From a virus, in IMG/VR virus record IMGVR_UViG_3300008516_000114, positions 25,684-89,683 of that record: 64,000 bases of DNA. One strand, written 5' to 3'. A program made the translations under genes and the position numbers. Position 1 is the stretch's first letter. Each line of letters opens with the position of its first letter. The notes under the pieces were generated by a model. The model made no database searches and was not told the origin of the DNA. It worked only from the letters and a program-made list of their open reading frames with translations. Shown one piece after another: positions 18,294 through 28,245 of the stretch.

Positions 18294-19436
18294 ATGAATG
18301 ATATAATACCTAAGAACATTGAAGAGTATTTTAAAGAAAATCCCGGGGTAGGGCGAATAAGACTGGGGAATGAATTTAATATACCACAACAGGAGGCGAG
18401 GTTTTATTGTAGTATTTTTAAGGGTACTTATAATAAAGATAGTGATTTTGATTGTAGAAATACAAATATTAAAAAAGAACAATTAATTAAAATTTTAAAA
18501 TCTGAAAAATATTCTGTTGAAGATTTAAGCAATAGATTAAAAATAATCCCTGCGGAAACAAGGGAATTGCTACAACAATTAAAAGATGAAAAATATAATC
18601 TTCATATACATGATGGTAAATATGAATTATCTAAAGAGTTAAAATCCTCTTATAAAAGAAGTTTGAATATATCACATTGGCAGAATAATAAGATTAAATT
18701 TGGATTCGTTGCCGATACGCATTTAGGAAGTAAATATGAACGTTTAGATGCATTGAATCTAACATACGATATTTTTCAAGATGAAGGTATTGAATTGGTG
18801 TATCATGGAGGTAATTTTATTGATGGTGAATCCCGATTTAATAAATATGAAATTCACATTATTGGTATGACACCACAGGTAGAATATTTTATTAACAATT
18901 ACCCTAAACGTGAAAATATCATTACAAAATTCATCTCTGGTGACGATCATGAAGGCTGGTATGTACAGCGTGAGCGTATAAACATTGGCGAATATGTTCA
19001 ATTAAAAGCAGAACAAGCAAATAGAGATGATCTTGAATATATAGGACATGTTGAAGTTGATATTGAATTAGAAGGAATAGAAGGCAATTCTTGGATTCGA
19101 CTAATGCATGGTGGCGGTGGTTCAGCTTATGCTTTATCATATACACCACAAAAAATCGTTGAGTCATATTCGGGAGGAGAAAAGCCAAGAGTTTTACTGC
19201 TCGGACATTATCACAAATTAGATTATTGCTACCCAAGAGAAGTACATGTAATACAAATGGGAAGTTTCCAAGACCAAACTATCTGGTCACGAAAGAAAAA
19301 AATACAATCTCATATAGGTGGCGGAATTCTTGAAATGAATCAAGCACCCGATGGAACAATAAATAGAGTAAAGGTAGAATTTATCACCTTTTTCGATAAA
19401 GGATTTTATAAAGGCAAAGACAAATATTGGAAATAG
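18294..19436 (+). CDS. Metallophosphoesterase with N-terminal HTH-like region
   Basis: A 380-aa protein. The C-terminal two thirds is a calcineurin-like phosphoesterase: FVADTHLGSKY (D-x-H), GDDHEGW in place of GNHE, a late His in LMHGGGG, and LLLGHYHKLDY (GHxH). The second motif, normally GDxxD, reads HGGNFID, so one metal-ligand Asp is replaced. The first 125 residues look like two winged-helix segments that could bind DNA. It interrupts the tail genes and is followed by a homing endonuclease. A DNA nuclease or phosphatase role is inferred. Confidence 0.85.
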   Translation: MNDIIPKNIEEYFKENPGVGRIRLGNEFNIPQQEARFYCSIFKGTYNKDSDFDCRNTNIKKEQLIKILKSEKYSVEDLSNRLKIIPAETRELLQQLKDEKYNLHIHDGKYELSKELKSSYKRSLNISHWQNNKIKFGFVADTHLGSKYERLDALNLTYDIFQDEGIELVYHGGNFIDGESRFNKYEIHIIGMTPQVEYFINNYPKRENIITKFISGDDHEGWYVQRERINIGEYVQLKAEQANRDDLEYIGHVEVDIELEGIEGNSWIRLMHGGGGSAYALSYTPQKIVESYSGGEKPRVLLLGHYHKLDYCYPREVHVIQMGSFQDQTIWSRKKKIQSHIGGGILEMNQAPDGTINRVKVEFITFFDKGFYKGKDKYWK

Positions 19437-19437
19437 A

Positions 19438-20196
19438 ATGAAATTATATCAAAATAAAGATTGGCTAAAAGAACAATATTTAGATAAGAAATTATCTACG
19501 ACACAAATTGCAAAATCATGTGATTGTAGTAGTGGAACTATTTGTAATGGGCTAAAAAAATATAATATCCCAGCTCGTTCTACGCCAGAAGGTAATCATT
19601 TATCAAAAAGAAATCATTGCGATTTATCTGAAGAAGCAAAACAGTGGATAGATGGAGAGCTTATGGGCGATGGGTGTTTACTTTCTTATTCAAAATATTC
19701 TGCTAATTTTAATTATTGTTCAAAATACGAGGAGTATATTAATTATATTTTAGATACACTCAATTCTTTTAATATAAAACAAGCTGGTAAAATAAATAAA
19801 TATTATCATAAAAAAAGATGCTATTATAGTTATCATTATGCGTCTTTATGTTATCCCGAACTTTTATCAATTAGAAAATATTGGTATCCTAATGGGCATA
19901 AGATTATTCCAAAAGATTTAAAATTAACTCCATTAATTTTAAGGCAAGAATATATTGGTGATGGTAATTTATCTCATCCAAAATATGGAAGACCATATAT
20001 TAGATTAGCAACTCATGGTTTTTCAACTGAAGGTGTAGAATGGCTTGTAAATAAATTAAATAAATTAAATTTTAAATCGACAAGACGTCCAAGTGATAAT
20101 CAAATTCATATTTCAGCACACTCCACTAAAGATTTTCTTGATTATATTGGTGAGTGTCCCATTCAATGCTATCAATACAAGTGGAATTATAATTAA
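19438..20196 (+). CDS. LAGLIDADG homing endonuclease with HTH
   Basis: A 252-aa protein. Residues 18-40 form a helix-turn-helix (STTQIAKSCDCSSGTICNGL). Two LAGLIDADG-type motifs follow: WIDGELMGDG (about 73-82) and RQEYIGDGNL (about 168-177). Each supplies an acidic catalytic residue, so this is a single-chain two-motif enzyme. It is free-standing, starts 1 nt after the phosphoesterase stop and lies within the tail cluster. It presumably cuts a phage locus lacking it and spreads by repair. No intron or intein boundary is visible. Confidence 0.92.
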   Translation: MKLYQNKDWLKEQYLDKKLSTTQIAKSCDCSSGTICNGLKKYNIPARSTPEGNHLSKRNHCDLSEEAKQWIDGELMGDGCLLSYSKYSANFNYCSKYEEYINYILDTLNSFNIKQAGKINKYYHKKRCYYSYHYASLCYPELLSIRKYWYPNGHKIIPKDLKLTPLILRQEYIGDGNLSHPKYGRPYIRLATHGFSTEGVEWLVNKLNKLNFKSTRRPSDNQIHISAHSTKDFLDYIGECPIQCYQYKWNYN

Positions 20197-20207
20197 GGAG
20201 TTATAGA

Positions 20208-20843
20208 ATGAGTCGTTACATAAGAATTGCTGATGATGAAGTAATGGAAACAAATCTTTTCGACTTTACGGAGTATCCCAGCAATATTACAATTGAAGAT
20301 AATGATAACCCGACTGTATTAAATGCACTTGATGGCGAGGGAGTTTTACAATACAATTTTGTAGATGTAAGAGAATTTGAAATAATCTTTGAATCCCTGA
20401 AGAGATCAACACACGATAAGGGCGCAGGCACACTAATAAATGAATTAAAGGATAGGAAATTCAAGATTACCGGTAATAATTATTATTTGCGATACACGCC
20501 GGAAGTTAGCGATATAATCAATGATGTAACAGATGATGTAATTTCTGTTGACACGGGGGGTATGGTTACAAATGCTTATCAATATATGGATCTGGTTTGT
20601 GATGATGATAATGGCGACTTACAGGCATTTTTTATTACATCTAATGATGCAGATAGTTTTACCGTGGAATTAGATGGTAGGGTACCGGATACAGGAGCAT
20701 GTTATGTTATTGACAGAGCACACAATCCGCTGAAAATATCTACACCTATCAAGATGCGTATCAATGATATTGAAGAGAAATTAGTACCAAATACGGAAGA
20801 GGCGTTTTTTGATGTGGTTGTTAAATGTCAAAAGGTAGTGTAA
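20208..20843 (+). CDS. Putative distal tail protein
   Basis: A 211-aa acidic beta-rich protein, first virion gene after the tape measure once the phosphoesterase and endonuclease are discounted. That is the usual place of a distal tail protein joining tube to baseplate. Strong AAGGAG precedes it. No motif was recognised. Confidence 0.55.
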   Translation: MSRYIRIADDEVMETNLFDFTEYPSNITIEDNDNPTVLNALDGEGVLQYNFVDVREFEIIFESLKRSTHDKGAGTLINELKDRKFKITGNNYYLRYTPEVSDIINDVTDDVISVDTGGMVTNAYQYMDLVCDDDNGDLQAFFITSNDADSFTVELDGRVPDTGACYVIDRAHNPLKISTPIKMRINDIEEKLVPNTEEAFFDVVVKCQKVV

Positions 20844-20878
20844 TAACTCCTTGCACTTTTTACTAAGTTGGAGGTGAT

Positions 20879-20953
20879 ATGAAAGTAGAAGTAATAAATA
20901 GAGATGGTATAATCAGTAATATATTGCCGAAAAATGAACTATCACTGCAATAA
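20879..20953 (+). CDS. Small unknown peptide, 24 aa
   Basis: Very short frame with a strong GGAGG at 20870-20874, five nt before the ATG. It encodes a Val/Ile/Asn-rich peptide. The good SD is the main support. Confidence 0.45.
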   Translation: MKVEVINRDGIISNILPKNELSLQ

Positions 20954-20983
20954 TTGGTAATATATTACTGATTAACACGATGA

Positions 20984-21232
20984 ATGGAGGTTAATCAGCA
21001 ACAAATGTTTTATAACATCGAATTCTCAGTAGCAACGAGTAATCAGATTGAAGCAGCCACTCTGCAAGCGCCCGGTTTTGTTTTGGGTCGTGATTGCGGG
21101 TTAACTGGAGGATGTCCTAAATGTAGCCCCCTTCCTCCCTATAATGAGAAAGAGAGAGACATTTCTATTTTTATAATTGATAGAAAGAAAGAAAATGAAG
21201 GCAATTTTAATATTCAAATTACCGGAAGATAA
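20984..21232 (+). CDS. Small unknown protein with Cys pair
   Basis: An 82-aa frame with GGCPKCSP near residue 42, possibly a metal-binding turn. An in-frame second ATG lies at 21005. GGAGG at 20988 favours neither start strongly. It overlaps the next gene by 38 nt, in a moron-like pocket between tail genes. Confidence 0.5.
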   Translation: MEVNQQQMFYNIEFSVATSNQIEAATLQAPGFVLGRDCGLTGGCPKCSPLPPYNEKERDISIFIIDRKKENEGNFNIQITGR

Positions 21233-21419
21233 GTTTGATTTTGAATGTGCTTGTAAAGGTGCTGAATATCTATTTGCGTTAAAAGATATTAGAGAATATT
21301 TACGTGAAGAATTGAAATGGGGCGAACATAAAGACGGGGAATTTGAAATGCTTGAAAAGATGGAAAAAGAATTTTTTAATATTATTGAGGAAAGGAATAT
21401 CAATCTTGATATCGAATAA
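21195..21419 (+). CDS. Small conserved phage protein, 74 aa
   Basis: Begins MKAILIFKLPEDKFDFECA and continues with an ALKDIREYLREELKWG helix. This pattern (short strand, LPED turn, helices) is common among small phage proteins of unknown role. I chose ATG 21195 because it matches that usual start. It ends 4 nt before the tRNA gene. Confidence 0.75.
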   Translation: MKAILIFKLPEDKFDFECACKGAEYLFALKDIREYLREELKWGEHKDGEFEMLEKMEKEFFNIIEERNINLDIE

Positions 21420-21423
21420 TAAT

Positions 21424-21496
21424 TGCGGGGTGGAGGAGATGGTTTCCTTGTGGGTTTCATACACCCAAGACGGTGGTTCGAGTCCATCCCCCGCGA
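21424..21496 (+). tRNA. tRNA-Met (CAU), initiator-like
   Basis: Full cloverleaf, 73 nt. The acceptor TGCGGGG/CCCCGCG has U1-G72. The D-stem is GAGG/CCTT. The anticodon stem TGGGT/ACCCA has loop TTCATAC, anticodon CAT at 21458-21460. T-arm GGTGG-TTCGAGT-CCATC, discriminator A, no encoded CCA. A11-U24, the GTGGAG segment and GGG/CCC in the anticodon stem resemble initiator tRNA, although the G run is at 28-30, not 29-31. A weak first pair is also an initiator trait. It could instead be elongator Met or Ile2. Confidence 0.9.
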
Positions 21497-21567
21497 GAAA
21501 CAAGGACTGGAAATAATAGAGGATTTTAATTTACATAATAAAGAAATAATTAAAAAAGGAGTTAATT

Positions 21568-21813
21568 ATGAAAAATCGAGCTGATAAAGGTAAATTAAGA
21601 ATTATAAGTGATGGATCTTCAGAGGGTACTTATATTTATGATGATAACGGAAAAGAAATGCTTTATATGACTAATATTCAAATAAATATGAGTTTTGATA
21701 AAGATGAAGTAAGTACCGTTATTGAAGTAATCAATGTTGAATCTGATATTCAAATAGATATTGATAAAGTCCAGATAAAACAAAAGAAAATAAAAGATGA
21801 ATCCAGTAAATAG
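21568..21813 (+). CDS. Small unknown protein, 81 aa
   Basis: Follows the tRNA with a strong AAAAGGAG. Beta-type, Asp/Ile-rich (LRIISDGSSEGTYIYDDNGK). The layout resembles small phage proteins that end with a strand and a Lys tail. It overlaps the large tail gene by 17 nt. Confidence 0.65.
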   Translation: MKNRADKGKLRIISDGSSEGTYIYDDNGKEMLYMTNIQINMSFDKDEVSTVIEVINVESDIQIDIDKVQIKQKKIKDESSK

Positions 21814-24800
21814 TACACATGAAGCATTAATAAACGCAAAGAATCAGTTGCCGATTAGTCGTGTAACTATCTTTGACACTTGCAAAACAGTTCCGAGTAA
21901 GGGGTTCAATGTTTATTTCTATACATTACCCGATAGTGATAATACAACTCTTGATGCCATTCTTAATGATTCAGATCCTTTTTGGTATGCTATGGAAGAT
22001 GTTATACTGCAGTTAGGCAGTAGTGATATTATTGAATATTCAACAGCGTTAGCATTTGATTGGGGTGTAGGTGGATCACCATCACCTGTCAGCCAGGCAC
22101 ATCTGTTTGGTATAAAGTGGACAGGTTATTTTTATGCAAGATATACAGGAGTATATAGATTTTATATTGATTCATCTTATTTTGCAAGACTGAGAATAAA
22201 ATTCAATGGTTCTTATCTTACATTCAAAGATCCCGATGATGACTCGGAAGTTGATTCATGGGATGCCGATTTGGATAATACAGATGAACTATATGCAGAC
22301 ACAGCATCATTAACAGCAGGTGATTGGTATGCGATACAGATAGAATTTGCAGTTGGCAGGAGAGAAGAATGTACCGATCCGACTTATCTCTGTGTGAAAT
22401 ATAAAGAGCCTACAAGTGTAACAACAGGGTATGATCTCTGGGGTGATAGTGGCGGTGATATTGTTGCCGATTATCCTTCAGATAGTGATAAAAAAGTATT
22501 ATCTGCTGGTGTAGTAAATACTGCAGGTAGTTTTTTATCAGGCGATGAAATTACCGATATAGTTAAATCGGTATCAGGTGGAAAATCAAGAGGGGAGAGT
22601 GCTCAATATCAATTCGATGTTGCAGTAGCAGTTTCAACATGGCTAACAGATCCAGGTGGTGTTTCGGCGGAGGATACTGAGATCAATGTAGGTTCTACCG
22701 AGGGATTGCCCGATAAGGGTAAATTGATTATAGGAAGTGGAACGACAACCATTACATATACAAACAAAGATGCCACAACTTTTAAGGGTATTCCTGCTAC
22801 CGGAGATGGCAGTATAGGTGGTAGTTATGTACAATATACAAGAATTACACTACATACGGGTAAATATTCATTTAATCCATATACAAAAGATTTCGGTATT
22901 ATAAAGCCTTATAGGCTCGTAAAGATAGAATTAGGACATAGAAGTCCGAGTACGGAAACAAACTATTACAGTAATGTTGTCTGGGGTCATATATTCCCGA
23001 ATCCACAGTTACAGCGAAGTAAAAACGAGGATATTCTTACTATTTATATGCAGGACTTCAATAATATGCTGGGCAGTATTCAGCAGAACTATCCGGATAA
23101 TGCTTCATACTCAGGTGCAAGCTATTATAATAAATTAACATCCGGCGAACCCGATGGGCAGGAACGACCTGTAGCTTATGATCGCTGGAAATGTGAATAT
23201 GCAGTCAGAGATATATATATCAAGGCTAATATCGATCCCATTTTGACATACCAGAGAAAGCGTTTACAAGTAACCGGAGATTACGCTCCCGATTATGGGG
23301 GATATCTTATAGATGCTGATTTCCAATTGAATTATCAGCCGAACTATGGGAATCCCGGCAGTGTAGATAATCCCGATGATAAATATTTATGGTTTTTTGG
23401 ATATGGCAAGAAATTAATAGAAATGCTTGCCTCTTTTGCAAAGACATTCGGACGTAGAATAGGATTTGATAATAATGGATTTGCTAAATTTTCAAGTGTT
23501 GGACTTCCTACAAGCAAGATGGATGTTGGAGATGCTGCGGAATCAGGTACATGGTCGGAAGAAACAGTAGATTTCGATACACTCGAAGGTCATTACAAAT
23601 CGTCAACTGAACTTAATGCTTATCTGTCTTTTACGGCAACCGGAAGTGAGTTTATATTACTGGTTGGCAGGCATTCGACTTTCGGTGGAATAAAACTTGA
23701 GGTAGATGGTGGTGTAGTAACAGTGATTTATATAGATGGAAAATATGTTATTAGTGATTTAGGTGTATATGATCTGGATTATGCAGGAAGAACATCAGAT
23801 AATCCCTGGTTCTATTATGAGGGTGTTGATAGTACAGGCAATAATCCATCTGAAATACGAATAAAGACTAAATATGATTATGGTGTGCATACTGTGAAAG
23901 CTACAGTTCAAAGCGATGCGAATGTTTTCATTGACGGACTTTTATGTTATGATAATACTCTCGATTATCCAGTTAGAGATATTGAAACCGATAGAGTTAA
24001 AGATAATTTAAACACAAAATTCGATATTGAGAATACACGCAATGAAATGATTGTAGTCGGTGCATTACAGGGCTTATTTCAGAATAGCGAAGGACAGATA
24101 GTCAATCCTAATAATCCGATATATTTGCATTTATTCTCCAAAACCAGTGATGTTTATTCGATTTATGATTCGAGTAATATTGATTATGTAGGTAGAAAAT
24201 TACCCTTTGAAATATATGATCCCAAGATCAATTCGCAGGAATGGGCAGATTATATCAGTACACAAAATGTCATTAAGTACCGGTCAGCGGTTTTTCAACC
24301 ATCGGTTACTATCGATGGCGATATGAGATTAGAACCTGGTGATTGTATTACTGTTAAGGATTTAAAGACCAAGACAACAACAGATAGCGATAATCTCTGG
24401 GTCGAGCAGGTCAGACATGATTCTACAATAGATAAAGATGGTAAGATTCAATTCATTACAGGTATCGAGACAGTACCGAGAAAGCCGGTAAAGAGTTTTG
24501 AACGCCGTCCTGCACTCGATCTATCCGATTGGCATGATGAACCGATTATAAATATTGAATTGAGAAGTCAGGGTAAGCGAATAAGTGGTAATGATGTAAC
24601 TATCGATGTAGTAGGGGGAACTATTACCATAGATAATGATCCTGATTGGGACACCAATATGTGGGCAGGGTATTTATTTGTGGTATTTGGGACAGTTACA
24701 AAATCAGGGAATATATACCCGGTTTTAATTGACAGCATAGCATCTAATACAAGTGATACTATTACATTATCGAATATAACAATAACAGATTATACATTTG

Positions 24801-26575
24801 GCGAGGATTTAACATGGTGTATTAGTTTCGATCCATTTGATACAGACCAGAAGGGCTCTCCACTTGAGATACATTACGACCAATTAATTACGGGTATAGT
24901 AGAAATTTATATTGTAGATGAAGAAGATAGATATGTAGCTCTTGTTAATCCTTCAACAAGCAATGAGATTGTTGAATGGGGTTCAGGAAAAGTTGCTTAT
25001 TGGTCGGGCGTTTTTGAAAAAGGAGAGGATAATACTAATTACTATGTTAATGACGAATTATTTCTGTCGGATGGAATATTAAAACGTCCACTTTCCGTTA
25101 TGTTTCAAATAACAGATATTGATACAGATAATTTATATAAGATTAAAAGTAAAATAATAGATGAGCAATATGCTGGAATAGTACCACCCGATGCCAATGT
25201 TTACACAGCATTGCAGGAATCGGATTATAAAAAAAATGATATTTATTCAGCAGCGATTTTTCCATATATAATCAATTCCCCGCCGATTCTGTATTTAGAA
25301 GACGAGGATGAATCATTGATTATTAATTCAGGTAGAATAGTAAATCATTCTATTGAATCAAAATGGGTTGAAATAGACAACGATATTAATTGGGTTGAAG
25401 ATGAAAGCCCTGATGATTGGGTGGGAAAAACAATATTCTTTTCGATAAATAGAAAGCCTGATGGTATTTATAAACATGCATATAATTATTTTAAAATAGA
25501 TTCTACATCTGATCAAGGTGATGGTATAATCCGGATAACAATAGATGCTCCCTATACACAAGAAGGTCTTTATGAAGGCAGTTGGACTATGGGTAAAAAA
25601 ACGGATTTTTATTATGCTATTTTTGCTGATGAACCATTTTCTAAATTTGATAGTAATGACAATAGTTTTAATGGGTTAAGTTTACACATAGTTCAAGCAA
25701 ATATTTATGTTGACGGCGATTTCCAGTATAAAAAAGTTGGAGATGACATTAAAGTTACAAATAATTTCAAAATAATTTATAACGATATCGAATATTCTTT
25801 CAGTGCGGATGATATTATAAATTTCTGTTGTTTTTCAAATTGGGAATATGATGCAGATGCAAATTTTAGAATAATTTTCTGGAATAAGTACAATCCGACA
25901 AAACTTTATTATACTTATTTTGCTGATAGTTACACTGATGTTGAACATTATAATTTAATTTTTTCCAAATTATTTAATCCAAGAAATGGTCTGTATCCAA
26001 TTTATGCCGGAATGGTAGATGGAGATTTCATTAGGGAAAACTTATTAGATTTTCCTATAGAGAAATTAGAAGAGGCAGGTATTTATTGTAATATAGAACG
26101 CAGAGATTTTTCAATTTTTGATGGCGAAGTACATGAATGGGATAAAGCAGATGATAGTGATATACCAATTGAAAATTTCCCCAAGTCAAGTAATATTAAA
26201 AATATCTATGTCAACCCGGAAAATAATAGAAATGCGTTCCGTGATCTACCCTATGAAACTGATAAAGATACGGAATATATGGGGAGATTATTTGTTTTTG
26301 ATGCTGATTTCAGAGATAGGGCTGGTAGATATGCAATTAATAATAGTAAACATACAGGTTATAAAAATTGGTTGGGTGTTGCATTAACACACCATAGGGC
26401 ATCTTTGTTTGACAAAGTATTTAAAACAGAAAATATTAAAATAGATTCATTACCTGTTGTATGGCATCCTTTAACAAATGATGGCACGAAATTAATTTCA
26501 ACACATAGTGGTTCAATTAGCAGCCCAAATTTATGGGGTATACAAGACATATTAGTAAAATTATTTAAAAAGTGA
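21797..26575 (+). CDS. Large baseplate/tail hub protein with PA14-like domain
   Basis: A 1592-aa protein. Residues about 90-215 resemble a PA14 domain (FGIKWTGYFYARYTGVYRFY, then SYFARLRIKFNG). PA14 modules bind glycans. The next 500 residues read like a tail hub/baseplate core, and the remainder is many beta modules rich in Asp, Asn and Tyr. It is probably the central tip or side protein that first contacts host polysaccharide. The start overlaps the preceding gene. Confidence 0.75.
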   Translation: MNPVNSTHEALINAKNQLPISRVTIFDTCKTVPSKGFNVYFYTLPDSDNTTLDAILNDSDPFWYAMEDVILQLGSSDIIEYSTALAFDWGVGGSPSPVSQAHLFGIKWTGYFYARYTGVYRFYIDSSYFARLRIKFNGSYLTFKDPDDDSEVDSWDADLDNTDELYADTASLTAGDWYAIQIEFAVGRREECTDPTYLCVKYKEPTSVTTGYDLWGDSGGDIVADYPSDSDKKVLSAGVVNTAGSFLSGDEITDIVKSVSGGKSRGESAQYQFDVAVAVSTWLTDPGGVSAEDTEINVGSTEGLPDKGKLIIGSGTTTITYTNKDATTFKGIPATGDGSIGGSYVQYTRITLHTGKYSFNPYTKDFGIIKPYRLVKIELGHRSPSTETNYYSNVVWGHIFPNPQLQRSKNEDILTIYMQDFNNMLGSIQQNYPDNASYSGASYYNKLTSGEPDGQERPVAYDRWKCEYAVRDIYIKANIDPILTYQRKRLQVTGDYAPDYGGYLIDADFQLNYQPNYGNPGSVDNPDDKYLWFFGYGKKLIEMLASFAKTFGRRIGFDNNGFAKFSSVGLPTSKMDVGDAAESGTWSEETVDFDTLEGHYKSSTELNAYLSFTATGSEFILLVGRHSTFGGIKLEVDGGVVTVIYIDGKYVISDLGVYDLDYAGRTSDNPWFYYEGVDSTGNNPSEIRIKTKYDYGVHTVKATVQSDANVFIDGLLCYDNTLDYPVRDIETDRVKDNLNTKFDIENTRNEMIVVGALQGLFQNSEGQIVNPNNPIYLHLFSKTSDVYSIYDSSNIDYVGRKLPFEIYDPKINSQEWADYISTQNVIKYRSAVFQPSVTIDGDMRLEPGDCITVKDLKTKTTTDSDNLWVEQVRHDSTIDKDGKIQFITGIETVPRKPVKSFERRPALDLSDWHDEPIINIELRSQGKRISGNDVTIDVVGGTITIDNDPDWDTNMWAGYLFVVFGTVTKSGNIYPVLIDSIASNTSDTITLSNITITDYTFGEDLTWCISFDPFDTDQKGSPLEIHYDQLITGIVEIYIVDEEDRYVALVNPSTSNEIVEWGSGKVAYWSGVFEKGEDNTNYYVNDELFLSDGILKRPLSVMFQITDIDTDNLYKIKSKIIDEQYAGIVPPDANVYTALQESDYKKNDIYSAAIFPYIINSPPILYLEDEDESLIINSGRIVNHSIESKWVEIDNDINWVEDESPDDWVGKTIFFSINRKPDGIYKHAYNYFKIDSTSDQGDGIIRITIDAPYTQEGLYEGSWTMGKKTDFYYAIFADEPFSKFDSNDNSFNGLSLHIVQANIYVDGDFQYKKVGDDIKVTNNFKIIYNDIEYSFSADDIINFCCFSNWEYDADANFRIIFWNKYNPTKLYYTYFADSYTDVEHYNLIFSKLFNPRNGLYPIYAGMVDGDFIRENLLDFPIEKLEEAGIYCNIERRDFSIFDGEVHEWDKADDSDIPIENFPKSSNIKNIYVNPENNRNAFRDLPYETDKDTEYMGRLFVFDADFRDRAGRYAINNSKHTGYKNWLGVALTHHRASLFDKVFKTENIKIDSLPVVWHPLTNDGTKLISTHSGSISSPNLWGIQDILVKLFKK

Positions 26576-26590
26576 ACGGAGAATTAAAAG

Positions 26591-27796
26591 ATGAGACCAC
26601 AACAAGAGACAATAGAAAAGCGAATAGATGAGAAACAGCGCCCTGAAGAACATATAAAAGAATATGGTTCAAAAGGATTGTTCATAAAATCCGAGAAATA
26701 TTCTAAAGAGCCACTGGAGGATATAAAATTCAATTGTCGATTTTACAATGAAGAAAAAACAGCATACAGCGGTAACTCTACTATAATAATAGACTCCGTA
26801 CTTACCTGTGCCGGTGCTTCTAATTATGATTCTGATTCAGATGGAGTCTGGACAACAGTTTATACAAGTGCAGGGGCATCATGGGTGATAGATCAATGGG
26901 CTGGTTATTATTTAAAAACATCTGGTTTATATTTTTATATTAAATCAAATACTGCTACCGCATTAACAATAAGGGCAGTACCTGGTATTGAACCGATAGA
27001 TGGTGATTTTGAAATTGTGCCATTTATTGCTCATTCAATGTATGGGGCGGAACTGAATCCTGATACGACACAGGAAACGGTATTTCAAATCGTAAATAAT
27101 ACCGATACAACAATAACCGTAGCACCGAACAATGATTCTTTTCTTACAGATGTAGCTGTTGCTACCGACCCATTTACAGTTAAGGGTTATTATGCACCGT
27201 GTTTAGCAGATTTTACCGATACAGATGAAGGGCAAGATGCCGGTGTTATTCAGTCTAAGATAGTTAATGCCCCATTTGGTAAATTAAATGATAAGAATAT
27301 GGGGCAATACTTCATTGGTGTCTACTCGGTTAGACTTATGACATTTAGAAGCAAAACCGTTCGATTAAAATTAGATGTTCCCGATAGTTTGAGAATAGTG
27401 GAATACGAATCGGATAGAGAGGCAGTGCTTGTAAATTCAAGATTCGGACAGAATAAAGTACAGTTCATAAGTTTATATTTTATGGCTAATGTATGGAAAC
27501 GATTAGATATATTCTATTACACAAAAGATGGTGATTACGGATTCACTATAACAGGAGCAGATAAACCGATAGGTGATTATATAGATGCCTGGAGCGATGT
27601 AACGCCGGAAGTACCTCAATGGGTTAGTGGATATCCCGAAGGACAATTAAGACAGATAGAATTGAGATGGATCAACACAGGATTATTAGGGCAAGGGGGC
27701 GGTACACAGATATTCCGTTCTGATGATGATGGTGCAACATATTCTTTCAAGGCATTTGTTCCGTGGGATCATAATACATATTTTGATTCCAGTTAA
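26591..27796 (+). CDS. Tail tip/baseplate protein
   Basis: A 401-aa beta-rich protein 15 nt after the large hub. The first 60 residues are helical and charged; the rest is Asp/Thr/Gly-rich. It includes RFGQNKVQFISLYFMANVWK and ends in a strand-turn pattern (IFRSDDDGATYSFKAFVPWD). Likely part of the same tail tip complex. No family assigned. Confidence 0.65.
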   Translation: MRPQQETIEKRIDEKQRPEEHIKEYGSKGLFIKSEKYSKEPLEDIKFNCRFYNEEKTAYSGNSTIIIDSVLTCAGASNYDSDSDGVWTTVYTSAGASWVIDQWAGYYLKTSGLYFYIKSNTATALTIRAVPGIEPIDGDFEIVPFIAHSMYGAELNPDTTQETVFQIVNNTDTTITVAPNNDSFLTDVAVATDPFTVKGYYAPCLADFTDTDEGQDAGVIQSKIVNAPFGKLNDKNMGQYFIGVYSVRLMTFRSKTVRLKLDVPDSLRIVEYESDREAVLVNSRFGQNKVQFISLYFMANVWKRLDIFYYTKDGDYGFTITGADKPIGDYIDAWSDVTPEVPQWVSGYPEGQLRQIELRWINTGLLGQGGGTQIFRSDDDGATYSFKAFVPWDHNTYFDSS

Positions 27797-27869
27797 AAGA
27801 TATTTGATAACTTAAATAAATTTAGAAATGTCGATAACTTAATGAGAAAAAAAACGAAAGGAGAAAACA

Positions 27870-28019
27870 ATGGAAATTATGATAGGTTCTATATCAAATA
27901 TAGATAATCGTGGAACTCCTTTTACCGAACAGTGGGTTGGTGATGTTGAAAGATTATTATTAGAAATTGGAGATTTTACACTGTTAGAAAACGATGATAA
28001 AATATTAACGGAGGATTAA
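27870..28019 (+). CDS. Small unknown protein, 49 aa
   Basis: Clear AAAGGAG before the ATG. Acidic peptide; the final codons include GGAGG, which serves as SD for the next gene 3 nt on. Tail block, role unknown. Confidence 0.6.
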   Translation: MEIMIGSISNIDNRGTPFTEQWVGDVERLLLEIGDFTLLENDDKILTED

Positions 28020-28022
28020 ATA

Positions 28023-28226
28023 ATGGCCGATACAAAAATAAGTGAGTTACCCGCAAAAACAGAATTAGAAGCAACTGATCATTTTGTAGTTGCAGAAGGA
28101 ACAACAAGCAATAAGAAGGTATCTTTAGCGACGATGAGAAATGAAATAGGTAGTGGTTCGGTTCACATTTCACAGGCCGAACCAGACAACCCTGTGACGG
28201 GCATGATTTGGGTTGATTTACCATAA
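28023..28226 (+). CDS. Short tail-fibre adaptor-like protein
   Basis: A 67-aa protein. ADTKISELPAKTELEATDHF, followed by a VAEGTTSNKKVSL turn, is the common N-terminal module of phage tail fibre and receptor-binding proteins. It is usually fused to a long fibre; here it stands alone and ends with VTGMIWVDLP, a typical fibre end. It may be an adaptor or a remnant of a larger fibre gene. Confidence 0.7.
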   Translation: MADTKISELPAKTELEATDHFVVAEGTTSNKKVSLATMRNEIGSGSVHISQAEPDNPVTGMIWVDLP

Positions 28227-28245
28227 TATAAAAAAAGGAGCAATA

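Noticed and set aside
21101-21487. Minus-strand frame of 128 codons across the tRNA-Met
   Set aside because: It covers a tRNA and a better plus-strand gene; typical false frame over a tRNA.
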